The notes under the pieces were generated by a model. It searched no databases and had not been told where the DNA came from. It saw nothing but the letters and a program-made list of their open reading frames with translations. This document shows, piece after piece, positions 31,092 through 44,433 of a DNA stretch of 64,000 nucleotides. Every line of letters starts with the position of its first letter. The stretch's first letter is position 1. Origin of the DNA: Streptomyces cyaneochromogenes (GTDB taxonomy: Bacteria > Actinomycetota > Actinomycetes > Streptomycetales > Streptomycetaceae). A program made the position numbers and the translations under genes. Where the stretch lies: contig NZ_CP034539.1 in assembly GCF_003963535.1 (NCBI RefSeq), forward strand, positions 1,860,001 to 1,924,000. Direction: 5' to 3'.

Positions 31092-32024
31092 TTACCAGGT
31101 GGGCGGGCTGGCGATTGATCTTGAGAGTACGTCGTTGAGGACCTGGGCGGTCTGTGGGACGTCGAGTTGGGAGTTGTCGATGATCGGGAGGCCCGAGCCG
31201 TACCAGCCGGCCATGCGGCCGTGGATGCGGGCGACCTCCTCGTCGGTGAGGCGGCGGTTGCCCGAGCGTTCTGCGTTGCGCTCCAGGACGATCTCCAGGC
31301 CCGGGAGCAGGACGACCGGGAGCAGCCCTGGGCCCACGTGCCGCTTCCAGCCGCCGAGGCCGACCACCGGGCGGTCGGGGAAGACCGCGTCGTCGAGGAT
31401 GCACGAGATGCCGTTGGCCAGGAAGTTGCGCGCGGCGAAGCCGCAGGTGCGGCGGGCCAGGCGGTACTGGGCCTCGGAATTGTCGTTCCACCCGGACTGG
31501 GGGTCGGCGAAGCCCGAGCGGACCCATTCGCGTACGTCGTCGAGGCTGATGTGGGCCGTGGGCACCCGGCGGTGGTCCGCCCAGTACTTGGCGACGCTCG
31601 TCTTACCGGCCCCGGCGGGCCCGATGAGCAGGACCGCGAGGGTCGTGGTCGTCGGATCCGGGGACGCCGTGGCGGGCGGGGTGCTCGGCATGGCGACGGG
31701 GCCGCCCGGCGGCAGCTGGACGTGGCCGGTGGTCTCGGGGGCCGGCGGGCCCGGCGGAGCAGGGGCCGGAGCGTGGTGCGGCGCGGGTGGGACCGGGCCT
31801 GGGGGTGTCAGGCCCGGTACGGGAGGCGGCGGAGGCATGGGAGCGGATCCCAGGTGCGGGGCGGGCCCCTGATGCGGTGCGGGTCCCTGGTGCGCGCCCG
31901 GGTGGTGCGGACCCGGGTGTTGTGCGGCCGGTGACCAGCCGTGCCCCGACTGGTGGGGCGGCGGCAGCGGAGAACCCACTGCGTGCTGCATCCGGTGCCA
32001 CTCCGTCTCGTCTTCCATGGCCAT
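31092..32024 (-). CDS. P-loop kinase-like protein with Pro/His-rich N-terminal region
   Basis: 310 residues. The first 120 are low-complexity Pro/Ala/Gly/His (repeated HQGPAPH and PAPAPPGPP) and likely disordered. The rest is an AAA_33-type nucleotide-binding domain: Walker A GPAGAGKT at 135-142, SLDDVREWVRSGFADPQSG after it, an Arg-rich lid (ERNAERSGNRRLTDEEVARIHGRM), and IIDNS near the end. Such domains phosphorylate small molecules or polynucleotides; the substrate is unknown. ATG 32018 is an alternative start. It lies 136 bp after aroB, so it may be cotranscribed with aroCKB, but the order is not obviously functional. Confidence 0.85.
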   Translation of the reverse strand: MAMEDETEWHRMQHAVGSPLPPPHQSGHGWSPAAQHPGPHHPGAHQGPAPHQGPAPHLGSAPMPPPPPVPGLTPPGPVPPAPHHAPAPAPPGPPAPETTGHVQLPPGGPVAMPSTPPATASPDPTTTTLAVLLIGPAGAGKTSVAKYWADHRRVPTAHISLDDVREWVRSGFADPQSGWNDNSEAQYRLARRTCGFAARNFLANGISCILDDAVFPDRPVVGLGGWKRHVGPGLLPVVLLPGLEIVLERNAERSGNRRLTDEEVARIHGRMAGWYGSGLPIIDNSQLDVPQTAQVLNDVLSRSIASPPTW

Positions 32025-32160
32025 TGGCGCTGGCAGCAGGGCACGAACCCCGCTCGGTACCGAACGGTACCGCCCCCGGCCGCCGATTGGTGAACGGCCG
32101 GAGGCGGTCTGAAGTGCCCATCGCCACAGGTGAATCGGACGGAAGGGTGGTTCGCCGGAC

Positions 32161-34948
<2,788 letters not shown>

Positions 34949-34985
34949 CGGTGCTCCTCGATGCTCGCGCCCTGGTACTGCCCTG

Positions 34986-35007
34986 CGTACGCGCGTCCTC
35001 GCGTACG
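34986..35007. promoter_or_regulatory. Inverted repeat upstream of aroC
   Basis: CGTACGCG (34986-34993) and CGCGTACG (35000-35007), spaced 6 nt, lie about 40 bp before the aroC TTG start. It could be an operator or a leader hairpin. No other feature was found in 34949-35224. Confidence 0.35.
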
Positions 35008-35224
35008 TCGACGGCGCGACCAGGTGCGCGGCCCCGGCCCGCCACCTCCGATCCTCCCACGTCCGGGGCCGGTGCCCGGCCGCCGGTCCACCAGACGGAC
35101 GGCGGATGGACGGCACGGGGCGCCGGAAGGGATCACGCGGGGCCGTTGCCCCGTCGCCGACGTGGGCGTACGAGCGAAGGTGGTCCGCCGCTCGGACTCC
35201 GCCCCCTGCGGAACCCAGCGGATG

Positions 35225-36064
35225 CTAGCGGGCCGCGAGAGCGCGCTCTCCCGCTTGTCGCATGGCCTCCAGGGGCGCCGGTACCCGGCCGGTCATCTGC
35301 TCCACCTGGAGCACCGCCTGGTGCACCAGCAGGTCGAGCCCGCTCACGACGGCCCCGCCGTACATGGACCAGCGGGCGGCGAGGGCGGTGGGCCAGGGGT
35401 CGTAGAGCACGTCGAAGAGGGTGGCGGGGCGCTCCGGTACGGCGGCGGCGAGGGCGTCCGTCGTCCCGGCCGGGGTGGTCGCGATCACCAGCGGCGCGCG
35501 CAGTGCCCGGTCGGCGTCCGCCCAGTCGGCCGTGCGCACCTCGATGTCGAGTCGCTCGCCCCACTGCCGCATCTCGGCTCCGCGTGCCTCGCTGCGTACG
35601 TACGCCACGACCTCACCGGTGCAGATCCGCGCGAGCGCGGCCAGCGCGGAGGACGCCGTGGCGCCCGCGCCGAGGACGGCCGCCGAGTCGACCTGTTCGA
35701 TGCCGCGCTCCCGCAGCGCGGCGACCATCCCGGGGATGTCGGTGTTGTCTCCGACGCTGCGGCCGTCCTCGGTGAAGACGACCGTGTTGACCGCCTCGAC
35801 CGAGGCCGCCGTCTCGCTGATCTCGTCGAGCAGCGGGATGACGGCCCGCTTGAGCGGCATGGTCAGCGACAACCCGGCCCACTGCGGTCCGAGTTCCGCG
35901 AGGAACCCGGGCAGGGCGGCCTCGTCGATCTCGAACCGGTCGTACGACCAGTCCGTGAGCTTCAGTTCCTCGTACGCGGCGCGGTGCAGCACCGGGGAGA
36001 GGGAGTGGGCGATGGGCGAACCGAGGACGGCCGCCCGGCGGGCGTCAGTTGCCCCTGCTCTCAT
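35225..36064 (-). CDS. aroE: Shikimate dehydrogenase
   Basis: 279 residues. The N-terminal shikimate-binding part has AVLGSPIAHSLSPVLHRAAY and the catalytic Lys in SLTMPLKRAVIPLLDE; the NADP domain begins VLGAGATASSALAAL, and NTDIPGM follows the family pattern. It reduces 3-dehydroshikimate. The ATG overlaps the end of mltG by 20 bp and has only a weak ribosome site, so translation probably depends on mltG. Confidence 0.95.
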   Translation of the reverse strand: MRAGATDARRAAVLGSPIAHSLSPVLHRAAYEELKLTDWSYDRFEIDEAALPGFLAELGPQWAGLSLTMPLKRAVIPLLDEISETAASVEAVNTVVFTEDGRSVGDNTDIPGMVAALRERGIEQVDSAAVLGAGATASSALAALARICTGEVVAYVRSEARGAEMRQWGERLDIEVRTADWADADRALRAPLVIATTPAGTTDALAAAVPERPATLFDVLYDPWPTALAARWSMYGGAVVSGLDLLVHQAVLQVEQMTGRVPAPLEAMRQAGERALAAR

Positions 36065-37796
36065 TGAACTTGTCCTTGAGCTTCAGGAAATCGTCGTGGG
36101 TCTTGGCGAACTCTGTCTTGTTCACGCCGTCGGTCGCCACGAAGTAGTACCAACCCTGGTCGGTCGGATTGAGCGTCCCCTTCAGCGCGCCCTCGCCCGG
36201 GTTTCCGATCGGGCCGGGCGGCAGACCCTTGTGGTAGTAGGTGTTGTACGGGTCCGGGTTGCTCTTGATCTCCGACTCGCCGATGTCGATGTTGCTCTGA
36301 CCCTTCAGGTAATTGAAGGTCGAGTCGAACTGAAGGGCACCGTAGGTCTCGGGGTTCGCGAGGTCGAGGCGGTTGTAGACCACCTCCGCCATCTTGCGGT
36401 AGTCGTCGTTGGTCTTGCCCTCCGCCTGGACGAGGCTGGCGACCGTGATGACCTGCAGCGGGTTGTCCAGCTTGAGCGCCTTGGCCTTGGCCTCCAGGTT
36501 GAGCGCGTCGTACTTGCTCGCGGCCTGGGTCACCATCTCCTTCAGCACCGCTTCGGGCTTCATGCCCTTTGCGGCGGGATAGGTGCCCGGGTAGAGGAAA
36601 CCCTCCAGCGGGTCCTTGATTTCGCTGTTGTCGTTCGCCCAGCTCGGAAGTCCGAGGGTCTTGTATTTCTCCTCGGCGACCTTCTCGGTGGTCCCGGACG
36701 ACAATTCGAGCTGTTTGTCGATCGCCTTGTAGACAGCAAGATTCCGCTCGCCCGGCCTGACCAGAACATTGTTCTGGCTCTTGGGGTCGAGCATCATCGC
36801 GACGGCACTCGCGGCGGACATCTTCTTCTGCAGCAGATAGGCGCCCGCCTGGATCTTTCCTCCGTCGGGGTTGTCCTGCTGCGCGACGACGAAGGCGTCC
36901 ACGCTCTTCACCACATCGGCGGTCTTCAGCAGCTGACCGATCTCGGATCCCAACGCACCCTTGGGGATCTCGACAGTCACCGTCTGGCTCGTGCCCTCAC
37001 CCGCGTAGTCCGGGGCGGCGCCGAAACGATCCTGGTAGAACTGGTACCCGAAATATCCGACTCCGGCCACGCCTCCACCGAAGATCAGCACGACCACCAG
37101 ACAGGCGAACCCGCTGCGGCGCTTCTTCGGCTTACCGCCCCGGCCCCGCCGGTCACCGCGCCCTCGGCCGTCGCCCGACTCGTCGTCGGAGTCGTCGTCA
37201 TCGTCGCCACCGGCGAAGAACGCGTGTTCGCCCTGGTCAGGTCCCGGATCCCAGTCGGTCTGAGGCGGCTCGGGCTCGGCCTGCCGCCGACTCGGCGGCT
37301 CCGGCGGAGGGTACGCCTCGGGGGTTCCGTAGTAGTCGGGCTGCTGACCGCCGTAGGCAGCGGCCTGCTGCCCGTAGGGGTCCGCCGGGTCGGGGTACTG
37401 AACCTGGTGGTGGGTGCCGGTCGCCCAGCCGTTGTTGTCGTACGGCTGCTGCCCCTGGCCCGCGTAGTGCTGCTGGTCGTACTGCTGCTGGTACTGCTGT
37501 CCCTGGCCCTGCTGCTGGTACTGCTGCCCCTGACCCTGCTGCTGGTACTGCTGCTGTCCCTGGCCCTGCTGGGGGTACTGCTGTTGCGCCTGACCGTATG
37601 CGGCCTGCTGGCCGTTGCCCCAGTCCCCGTAGTGCTGGGGCTGCTGCGGCTGCTGCTCCGGATAGTGCTGCGGCTGGCCGCCGTAGGCAGCTTGCCGACC
37701 CGTGTGAGCCTGCTGCCCTTCCCATCCGCCGTCCCCGAACAACGGGTCCTCGGGATGCCACGGTTCGGAGCCTGGGCCCCGGCCATACTCAGTCAT
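36045..37796 (-). CDS. mltG: Endolytic murein transglycosylase MltG with Gln/Tyr-rich cytoplasmic head
   Basis: 583 residues. Residues 28-165 are low-complexity Gln/Tyr/Gly with tandem GQGQQYQQQ units, then an Asp-rich and a basic stretch. One membrane helix lies at about 229-250 (FACLVVVLIFGGGVAGVGYFGYQ), and the rest is extracellular: a LysM-like part followed by the YceG domain. The catalytic Glu is E459 in VASLVQAEGKTND. MltG cuts nascent glycan strands and sets their length. The family core is usually about 350 residues, so the head adds over 200. It precedes aroE with a 20-bp overlap and follows ruvX by 124 bp. Confidence 0.93.
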   Translation of the reverse strand: MTEYGRGPGSEPWHPEDPLFGDGGWEGQQAHTGRQAAYGGQPQHYPEQQPQQPQHYGDWGNGQQAAYGQAQQQYPQQGQGQQQYQQQGQGQQYQQQGQGQQYQQQYDQQHYAGQGQQPYDNNGWATGTHHQVQYPDPADPYGQQAAAYGGQQPDYYGTPEAYPPPEPPSRRQAEPEPPQTDWDPGPDQGEHAFFAGGDDDDDSDDESGDGRGRGDRRGRGGKPKKRRSGFACLVVVLIFGGGVAGVGYFGYQFYQDRFGAAPDYAGEGTSQTVTVEIPKGALGSEIGQLLKTADVVKSVDAFVVAQQDNPDGGKIQAGAYLLQKKMSAASAVAMMLDPKSQNNVLVRPGERNLAVYKAIDKQLELSSGTTEKVAEEKYKTLGLPSWANDNSEIKDPLEGFLYPGTYPAAKGMKPEAVLKEMVTQAASKYDALNLEAKAKALKLDNPLQVITVASLVQAEGKTNDDYRKMAEVVYNRLDLANPETYGALQFDSTFNYLKGQSNIDIGESEIKSNPDPYNTYYHKGLPPGPIGNPGEGALKGTLNPTDQGWYYFVATDGVNKTEFAKTHDDFLKLKDKFNESRGN

Positions 37797-37920
37797 CGAT
37801 CCCCTAGAGCCGCGAGGCGGCGGTCACGCGGCTGTTGAAGATCCGGCTCCCGTCCCGCCTCTCTGTGTGCCCCGGCTGTTCGAACACCGGCGCATCGCGC
37901 GGAACGTTACCGTATCGCGA

Positions 37921-38424
37921 TCAGATAACCACTTCGACGCTCTCGCCCGGTGCTTTACCTGACACCCGTTCGGATTCGAGCGCCTGCTGCAGGATGATCA
38001 CAGCGGCCGCCTGGTCGATCACCGACCGGCCCTTCTTCGACTTCACGCCCGAGGCGCGCAGTCCCTGACTGGCCGTCACGGTGGTCATCCGCTCGTCCAC
38101 GAGCCTGACCGGAACGGGCGCGATCATGCGTGCCAGTTCCTGGGCGAAGCCCCTGACCTTCACCGCGGCCGGGCCCTCGCCGCCCTTGAGGGAGCGGGGC
38201 AGACCGACGACGACCTCGATCGGCTCGTACTCCTCGACGAGTTGCTTGAGGCGACGGTGAGCTGCGGGGATGTCCCGGCCCGGGACCGTCTCCACCGGTG
38301 TGGCGAGGATCCCGTCGGGGTCGCACGAGGCGACGCCGATACGGGCGTCGCCGACGTCGATCGCCAGACGACGGCCGCGGCGCATGCCCCGGCCGTCACC
38401 ACTGGCGAGTGCGTCGTCGCTCAC
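37921..38424 (-). CDS. ruvX: RuvX (YqgF) Holliday-junction resolvase-like nuclease
   Basis: 167 residues of RNase H fold. The active-site Asp is in [36 protein letters not shown] and [17 protein letters not shown] are the other signatures. Members process rRNA ends or branched DNA. The GTG start overlaps the alaS stop (GTGA), the common alaS-ruvX-mltG order. Confidence 0.95.
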   Translation of the reverse strand: MSDDALASGDGRGMRRGRRLAIDVGDARIGVASCDPDGILATPVETVPGRDIPAAHRRLKQLVEEYEPIEVVVGLPRSLKGGEGPAAVKVRGFAQELARMIAPVPVRLVDERMTTVTASQGLRASGVKSKKGRSVIDQAAAVIILQQALESERVSGKAPGESVEVVI

Positions 38425-41093
38425 TTGGCCGTTTCCGCCACGAGCCGCTCGACCGCGTCGACGGCCTCGCCGACGGCGGCCGGGTTCTGGCCGCCGCCCT
38501 GGGCGACGTCCGGCTTGCCGCCACCGCCGCCACCGAGGGTCTTGGCCGCCGTACGCACCAGGTCACCGGCCTTGAGACCGCGCTCGCGGGCGGCCTCGTT
38601 GGTGGCGATGACCGTGAGCGGCTTGCCGTTGTTGACGGTGAACAGGGCCACCACGGCGGCCCGGCCGCCCTGGATGCGGCCGCGCACGTCGAGGACCAGC
38701 TTGCGCAGGTCGTCCGCCGTGGTGCCGTCCGGGACCTGACCGGTGACGACGGCGATGCCGTGGACGTCCTTGGCGGACTCGGCGAGACCGGCGGCGGCCT
38801 GGAGCACCTTCTCGGCGCGGAACTTCTCGATCTCCTTCTCGGCGTCCTTCAGCTTGCCGAGCATCGCGGACACCTTCTCCGGCAGTTCCTCCGGGCGGCC
38901 CTTGATCAGCTCCTGGAGCTGGGCGACGACCGTGTGCTCACGGGCGAGGAAGTTGTAGGCGTCCACGCCGACGAGGGCCTCGATACGGCGCACCCCGGAG
39001 CCGATCGACGACTCGCCGAGCAGCTTGACCAGGCCGAGCTGGGAGGTGTTGTGCACGTGCGTGCCGCCGCACAGCTCCTTGGAGAAGTCGCCGATCGTCA
39101 CGACGCGCACGCGCTCGCCGTACTTCTCGCCGAACTCGGCGATGGCGCCCTGCTTCTTGGCCTCGTCGATGCCCATGACGTCAGCCCGGACGTCGAGATC
39201 ACGGGCGAGAACCTCGTTGATCTTCTGCTCGACGTCGGTCATCACGGCCGTCGGCACGGCGGACGGCGAACCGAAGTCGAAGCGGAAGCGGCCCGGCTGG
39301 TTCTCCGAACCGGCCTGGGCGGCCGTCGGGCCGAGCGCGTCGCGCAGGGCCTGGTGGGTGAGGTGGGTGGCCGAGTGGGCGCGGGCGATGGCCGTGCGGC
39401 GGCGGGCGTCGATCGAGGCGTGGGCCTTGGCGCCGACGGTGACCTCGCCGACCTGGACGACGCCCTTGTGGACGTACACGCCAGGGACCGGCTTCTGGCA
39501 GTCGCGGATCTCGATGACGGCACCGGTGTCGACCTTGATGCGGCCGGTGTCGCCGATCTGGCCGCCGCCCTCGGCGTAGAACGGGGTGCGGTCGAGGACG
39601 ATCTCGACCTCGTCGCCCTCGGTGGCCGCCGGGGAGGAGGCACCGTCGACGAGGATGCCGACGATGGTGGACTCGCCCTCGGTGTCCGAGTAACCGATGA
39701 AGTCGGTCTCGCCGACCTTGTCGGCGATCTCCCGGTAGGCGCCGGCGCCGGCGTGGCCGGTCTTCTTGGCCTGGGCGTCGGCCTTGGCGCGCTCCCGCTG
39801 CTCCTTCATCAGGCGGCGGAAGCCGTCCTCGTCCACGGAAAGGCCCTGCTCGGCGGCCATCTCCAGGGTGAGGTCGATCGGGAAGCCCCAGGTGTCGTGG
39901 AGCAGGAAGGCCTTGTCGCCGGCCAGAACGGTGGAGCCCGCGGCCTTGGTGTCGGAGACGGCCGTGTCGAGGATGTTGGTGCCGGCCTTCAGCGTCTTGA
40001 GGAAGGCGTTCTCCTCGGCGAGGGCGACCTTCTCGATGCGCTCGCGGTCGGTGACGAGCTCGGGGTACTGCTGGCCCATCATGCCGATGACGACGTCGAT
40101 CAGGTCCTTGACGACCGGACCGGTGGCGCCCAGCAGACGCATGTTGCGGATGGCGCGGCGCATGATGCGGCGCAGGACGTAGCCGCGGCCCTCGTTGCCG
40201 GGGGTGACGCCGTCGCCGATGAGCATGGTGGCCGTACGCATGTGGTCGGTGACCACGCGCAGGGAGACATCGGAGGCGTGGGCGTCGCCGTACGCGACAC
40301 CCGTCAGCTCGGTGGCCTTCTTGATGACGGCCATGGAGGTGTCGATCTCGTACATGTTCTGCACGCCCTGCAGAATCATGGCGAGTCGCTCCAGGCCGAG
40401 GCCCGTGTCGATGTTCTTGCTGGGCAGTTCGCCGAGGATCTCGAAGTTGTCCTTGCCGGTGCCCTGGCCGCGCTCGTACTGCATGAAGACGAGGTTCCAG
40501 ATCTCCACGTACCGCTCGTCGTTGACGGCGGGGCCGCCCTCGACGCCGAACTCGGGGCCGCGGTCGTAGTTGATCTCGGAACAGGGGCCACACGGACCCG
40601 GGACGCCCATGGACCAGTAGTTGTCCTTCATGCCGAGGCGCTGGATGCGCTCCTTCGGCACGCCGACGACCTCGTGCCAGATGCGCTCGGCCTCGTCGTC
40701 GTCCTTGTAGACGGTGATCCAGAGCTTCTCCGGCTCCAGGCCGTAACCACCCTTGTCCTGGGGGCTGGTGAGCAGCTCCCAGGCGTACTTGATGGCGCCT
40801 TCCTTGAAGTAGTCGCCGAAGGAGAAGTTGCCGCACATCTGGAAGAACGTGCCGTGCCGCGTGGTCTTGCCGACCTCTTCGATGTCCGGTGTGCGCACGC
40901 ACTTCTGGACGCTCGTGGCGCGGGCGTAGGGCGGCTTGACCTCACCCAGGAAGTAGGGCTTGAAGGGCACCATGCCGGCCGGGACGAGGAGCAGAGTCGG
41001 GTCGTCCGCGATGAGCGACGCCGAAGGGACGACGGTGTGCCCGCGCTCCTCGAAGAAGCTCAGCCAGCGGCGGCGGATCTCAGCCGACTCCAT
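38421..41093 (-). CDS. alaS: Alanyl-tRNA synthetase
   Basis: 890 residues from ATG 41093 ([20 protein letters not shown]). In order: the class II aminoacylation domain ([20 protein letters not shown]), the tRNA-recognition domain, the editing domain with zinc motif [12 protein letters not shown] and [10 protein letters not shown], and the C-terminal C-Ala domain with a Gly-rich [15 protein letters not shown] loop. It charges tRNA-Ala and clears mischarged Ser/Gly. The start shares a base with the stop of the upstream small gene. Confidence 0.98.
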   Translation of the reverse strand: MESAEIRRRWLSFFEERGHTVVPSASLIADDPTLLLVPAGMVPFKPYFLGEVKPPYARATSVQKCVRTPDIEEVGKTTRHGTFFQMCGNFSFGDYFKEGAIKYAWELLTSPQDKGGYGLEPEKLWITVYKDDDEAERIWHEVVGVPKERIQRLGMKDNYWSMGVPGPCGPCSEINYDRGPEFGVEGGPAVNDERYVEIWNLVFMQYERGQGTGKDNFEILGELPSKNIDTGLGLERLAMILQGVQNMYEIDTSMAVIKKATELTGVAYGDAHASDVSLRVVTDHMRTATMLIGDGVTPGNEGRGYVLRRIMRRAIRNMRLLGATGPVVKDLIDVVIGMMGQQYPELVTDRERIEKVALAEENAFLKTLKAGTNILDTAVSDTKAAGSTVLAGDKAFLLHDTWGFPIDLTLEMAAEQGLSVDEDGFRRLMKEQRERAKADAQAKKTGHAGAGAYREIADKVGETDFIGYSDTEGESTIVGILVDGASSPAATEGDEVEIVLDRTPFYAEGGGQIGDTGRIKVDTGAVIEIRDCQKPVPGVYVHKGVVQVGEVTVGAKAHASIDARRRTAIARAHSATHLTHQALRDALGPTAAQAGSENQPGRFRFDFGSPSAVPTAVMTDVEQKINEVLARDLDVRADVMGIDEAKKQGAIAEFGEKYGERVRVVTIGDFSKELCGGTHVHNTSQLGLVKLLGESSIGSGVRRIEALVGVDAYNFLAREHTVVAQLQELIKGRPEELPEKVSAMLGKLKDAEKEIEKFRAEKVLQAAAGLAESAKDVHGIAVVTGQVPDGTTADDLRKLVLDVRGRIQGGRAAVVALFTVNNGKPLTVIATNEAARERGLKAGDLVRTAAKTLGGGGGGKPDVAQGGGQNPAAVGEAVDAVERLVAETAK

Positions 41094-41443
41094 CAGTGGT
41101 CCTCGTTTCGGTTGTACGAGTACGTCGTCCTGTCGACGTACTTCGGGTTGTTGCGGTTCTCGATGGCGGCGTACCGCCGGGGTGCGGGGAGTTCGTGGTC
41201 GACGGAGGCGTTGAGCCCGAGCGCGTCGCCCAGTTCCTCCTCCCGCTGGGCCATGTTGTCGCGGACGTCGAGCGCGAAGCCCACCGCGCGGTCCTTGAGC
41301 CGGTGACCGGCCTCGATCGCCTTGTTCGCCGCGGTCGCGGCGAGGCTCTCGGGGGTCAGCTGCTTCAGCTTCCGGTTGACCTTGGTGGTGGCCCACACAC
41401 CGGCGGCGACGCCCGTGGTGAACCAGAACGTACGGCGGAACAT
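41093..41443 (-). CDS. Small conserved actinobacterial protein (DUF6167 type)
   Basis: 116 residues. The short N-terminal hydrophobic stretch ([19 protein letters not shown]) may be a membrane anchor, followed by a charged helix ([29 protein letters not shown]) and a tail with [17 protein letters not shown]. It is always just upstream of alaS in Streptomyces as far as I know. No function is assigned. TGA and the alaS ATG share one base, so it is coupled to alaS. Confidence 0.85.
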   Translation of the reverse strand: MFRRTFWFTTGVAAGVWATTKVNRKLKQLTPESLAATAANKAIEAGHRLKDRAVGFALDVRDNMAQREEELGDALGLNASVDHELPAPRRYAAIENRNNPKYVDRTTYSYNRNEDH

Positions 41444-41451
41444 GCTGGGTC

Positions 41452-41910
41452 TCAGTCCCTCTTTCCGCGGAGGTTTCGCTTGTCCCGTCGCGCGGCCGGA
41501 ACCGTGCGGCCCACGATCACGGTACGCCGGGACTCCTTGACGGGCGCGTCTTCCTTGCGGCCGCCGCCGAGGGCCCGGCGCACGCCGTAGCCGAAGGCCG
41601 CGACCTTGACCAGGGGGCCGCCGAAGGTGGACGCGACGGTGGTCGACAGGGCGGAGGCGTTGGAGGTGACCTCCTGGACGTCGGAGGCGATCGCGTCGAC
41701 CCGGTCGATCTGGGTCTGCGCGGAGCGCACCGCCGTGGAGGCCTCTGCCAGGAGCGGGACGGCCTGGTCGGTCACATCCGCGACGAGCTTGGTCGTCGCC
41801 TTGAGCGTCTGGGCCAGCCTCGCCAGCGCGACGGCGAGGAAGGAGACCAGGATCGCCCAGAAGACGGCCACCAGGATCCCGGCAACCTCTCCACCGGACA
41901 CTGTGTGCAC
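41452..41910 (-). CDS. DUF948-family membrane-anchored protein
   Basis: 152 residues. The N-terminal membrane helix ([22 protein letters not shown]) is followed by a long amphipathic helix ([21 protein letters not shown], then [24 protein letters not shown]) and a basic tail. This is the DUF948 layout, resembling general coiled-coil membrane proteins. It starts at GTG 41910 or GTG 41901. It lies 8 bp before the DUF6167 gene and is likely the first gene of the alaS transcript. Confidence 0.85.
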   Translation of the reverse strand: MHTVSGGEVAGILVAVFWAILVSFLAVALARLAQTLKATTKLVADVTDQAVPLLAEASTAVRSAQTQIDRVDAIASDVQEVTSNASALSTTVASTFGGPLVKVAAFGYGVRRALGGGRKEDAPVKESRRTVIVGRTVPAARRDKRNLRGKRD

Positions 41911-42039
41911 CCGCTCCCTGAAACGTGCCTCAACATCGGTCTACATCGAAAAAGTCGTGCACCGAGCCTATCGCGCCCGGGATGCCGCTCCGCACCGGAT
42001 TACCGCGCGCACCGAGCCGAGTTGCCGCGGCCAAGCGAA

Positions 42040-42083
42040 AGCCCGCCGCCTCCCCCACCCGGAAGGGCGGGGAGACGGCGGGC
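42040..42083 (-). terminator. Terminator downstream of rpsD
   Basis: AGCCCGCCGCCTCCCC (42040-42055) pairs with GGGGAGACGGCGGGCT (42068-42083) with one mismatch, 33 bp after the rpsD stop. Confidence 0.75.
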
Positions 42084-42115
42084 TCAGGCGCAGATGTCCT
42101 ACGACCGCTGAAGGA

Positions 42116-42730
42116 TCAACGGGCGTAGTACTCGACGACGAGCTGCTCGTCGCAGATCACCGGGATCTCCTTGCGGTTCGGCTCACGGTCCAGGCGGAAC
42201 GCCAGGGCCTTGAGGTTCACCTGGAGGTAGCGCGGGGTCTCACCCTCGGGGGCGAAGCCACCCTCGCGGGCGATGGAGAAGAGGGTCTTCTCGCGGCTGC
42301 GCTCGCGGACCATCACGACGTCGTCGGGACGGACGCGGAACGACGGCTTGTCGACCTTGCCGCCGTTGACCTCGATGTGGCCGTGAACGACCATCTGACG
42401 GGCCTGGTAGATGGTGCGGGCGATGCCCGAACGCAGGACCAGGGCGTCGAGACGACGCTCGAGCTCGATGATCAGGGCCTCGCCGGTCTTGCCCTGAACC
42501 TTGGAGGCACGCTCGTAGGCGCGGACGAGCTGACGCTCGGACACGTCGTACTGCGCACGCAGACGCTGCTTCTCCAGCAGACGGACCTTGTAGTCCGAGT
42601 TCTGCTTGCGGCCACGGCCGTGCTCACCCGGCGGGTAGGGACGGGCCTCGAAGTACTTGACGGCCTTCGGGGTCAGCGCGATGCCGAGGGCACGCGACTT
42701 CTTGACCTTGGGGCGGGACTGGTTCGCCAC
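42116..42730 (-). CDS. rpsD: Ribosomal protein S4
   Basis: 204 residues from GTG 42730 ([16 protein letters not shown]). The S4 RNA-binding domain is [32 protein letters not shown], and the C-terminus ([18 protein letters not shown]) is typical. There are no zinc-binding cysteines in the N-terminus, so it is the C-minus form. It stands alone, not in the alpha operon. The 302-bp gap upstream (42731-43032) must carry its promoter; I saw no clear leader structure there. Confidence 0.98.
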   Translation of the reverse strand: MANQSRPKVKKSRALGIALTPKAVKYFEARPYPPGEHGRGRKQNSDYKVRLLEKQRLRAQYDVSERQLVRAYERASKVQGKTGEALIIELERRLDALVLRSGIARTIYQARQMVVHGHIEVNGGKVDKPSFRVRPDDVVMVRERSREKTLFSIAREGGFAPEGETPRYLQVNLKALAFRLDREPNRKEIPVICDEQLVVEYYAR

Positions 42731-43032
42731 TTCTTTTCCTTTTCCTGTTTCGGCTGCCTCAGGGTTACGGGAGGTCGCATCCGCAGCCGGGGAATTCCCG
42801 ACAGGTCCACGAGGGACGTGCCAGGCAGCCGCTCCCCTGGTCTGGGCACATACGTGCAGCACACGAACGGCCCACCGACCGGTCCCGGAACTACGGGTGG
42901 TGGTGGGCTGCCCGCGACACCTACGACGGTGCGCGACGCTCCTGGATCAACAGATCCGGCTGGTTGTCCCGCCTGAGGCGCCGACCGGAGTCGGACACGG
43001 GACTCAGCACTGCGGGCGATTCTACAGGCTGC
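42731..43032. other. Intergenic region between rpsD and rarA
   Basis: 302 bp with no gene supported. It ends at the rarA stop and must contain the rpsD promoter and leader. Reading frames here do not show Streptomyces codon bias or a ribosome site. No strong hairpin was found. Confidence 0.5.
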
Positions 43033-44388
43033 TCAGGACCGCCTGCGACCGAGGTGCTTCCTGGTCCACTCGACGGCGTCCGCGTACCGCGCCTCGGCGC
43101 CGTGGCGGGTGGGCTCGTAGTACTCGCGGTCCTTGATCGCGTCCGGTGCGTACTGCTGCTCGGCGATGCCCTCGGCCAGGTCGTGCGGATACACATACCC
43201 CTGCGCGTGCCCGAGCTTGGCGGCGCCCTTGTAGTGCCCGTCGCGCAGGTGCGGCGGAACAGGGCCCGCCAGTCCCTTGCGTACGTCCTCCAGGGCGGCG
43301 CCGATCGCGGTCGTCGCGGCGTTGGACTTGGGGGCCAGCGCGAGGGCGATGGTGGCGTGGCTGAGGGTGAGGGCGGCTTCGGGGAAGCCGATCATGGCGA
43401 CGGCCTGGGCTGCGGCGACGGCGATCGGCAGGGCGTTCGGATCGGCGAGGCCGATGTCCTCGCTGGCGGAGATCATCAGGCGGCGGGCGATGAAGCGGGG
43501 GTCCTCGCCGGCCTCGATCATCCGGGCCAGGTAGTGCAGGGCGGCGTCGACGTCGGAACCGCGGATCGACTTGATGAGGGCGCTGGCCACGTCGTAGTGC
43601 TGGTCGCCGTCGCGGTCGTACTTCACGGCCGCTCGGTCGACGGTCTCCTCCAGCGTCTGCAGACCGACCTCCGTCTCGCCCTTGTCGAGCGCTGCCCCGG
43701 CGGCCGCCTCCAGGGCGGTCAGGGCCCGGCGGGCGTCGCCGCCGGCGATGCGCAGCAGGTGGGCCTCGGTGTCCTCGGGGAGGGTGACGGCGCTCTTGAG
43801 GCCTCGCTCGTCGGTGAGCGCGCGCTTGAGGAGGCCGCGCAGGTCGTCGTCGGTGAGGGGTTCGAGGGTGAGGAGCAGGGAGCGGGACAGCAGGGGGGAG
43901 ATGACCGAGAAGTACGGGTTCTCGGTGGTCGCCGCGATCAAAGTCACCCAGCGGTTCTCGACGGCCGGGAGGAGGGAGTCCTGCTGGGCCTTGCTGAAGC
44001 GGTGGATCTCGTCGAGGAAGAGGACGGTCTCCTTGCCGAAGCCGCCGGTGGCGCGGCGCGCGCCGTCGATGACCGCGCGGACCTCCTTCACCCCGGCGGT
44101 GATGGCGGACAGCTCGACGAAGCGCTTGTTGGTCGCCTTGGAGACGACGTAGGCCAGGGTGGTCTTGCCGGTGCCGGGCGGGCCCCACAGGATCACCGAG
44201 GAGGGCCCGGCGGGGCCGCCGCCGGATTCCCCGACCAATCTGCGCAGGGGCGAGCCCGGCTTCAGCAGGTGCTGCTGGCCCACCACCTCGTCCAAGGTGC
44301 GCGGGCGCATGCGCACGGCCAGAGGACTCCCGGCGGGGTCCTTCTCCTGGCGTTCTTCTGCGGCGGCGGTGAACAGGTCGGGCTCCAC
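43033..44388 (-). CDS. rarA: Replication-associated recombination protein A (RarA/MgsA AAA+ ATPase)
   Basis: 451 residues. The clamp-loader-like AAA+ core has Walker A GPPGTGKT at 69-76 and Walker [11 protein letters not shown], then sensor 1 [14 protein letters not shown]. The C-terminal tetramerisation region has the family segment [12 protein letters not shown] and [18 protein letters not shown]. It acts at stalled forks. It lies 45 bp after the VKOR-like gene. Confidence 0.95.
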   Translation of the reverse strand: MEPDLFTAAAEERQEKDPAGSPLAVRMRPRTLDEVVGQQHLLKPGSPLRRLVGESGGGPAGPSSVILWGPPGTGKTTLAYVVSKATNKRFVELSAITAGVKEVRAVIDGARRATGGFGKETVLFLDEIHRFSKAQQDSLLPAVENRWVTLIAATTENPYFSVISPLLSRSLLLTLEPLTDDDLRGLLKRALTDERGLKSAVTLPEDTEAHLLRIAGGDARRALTALEAAAGAALDKGETEVGLQTLEETVDRAAVKYDRDGDQHYDVASALIKSIRGSDVDAALHYLARMIEAGEDPRFIARRLMISASEDIGLADPNALPIAVAAAQAVAMIGFPEAALTLSHATIALALAPKSNAATTAIGAALEDVRKGLAGPVPPHLRDGHYKGAAKLGHAQGYVYPHDLAEGIAEQQYAPDAIKDREYYEPTRHGAEARYADAVEWTRKHLGRRRS

Positions 44389-44433
44389 GTGGGAAACCCT
44401 AAATCACCGCACTGACATCGAGGCCGGAGCGGG

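Noticed and set aside
30889..31872. Gly-rich plus-strand frame over the P-loop protein gene
   Set aside because: Low-complexity shadow of the Pro/His-rich coding region on the other strand; no start site.
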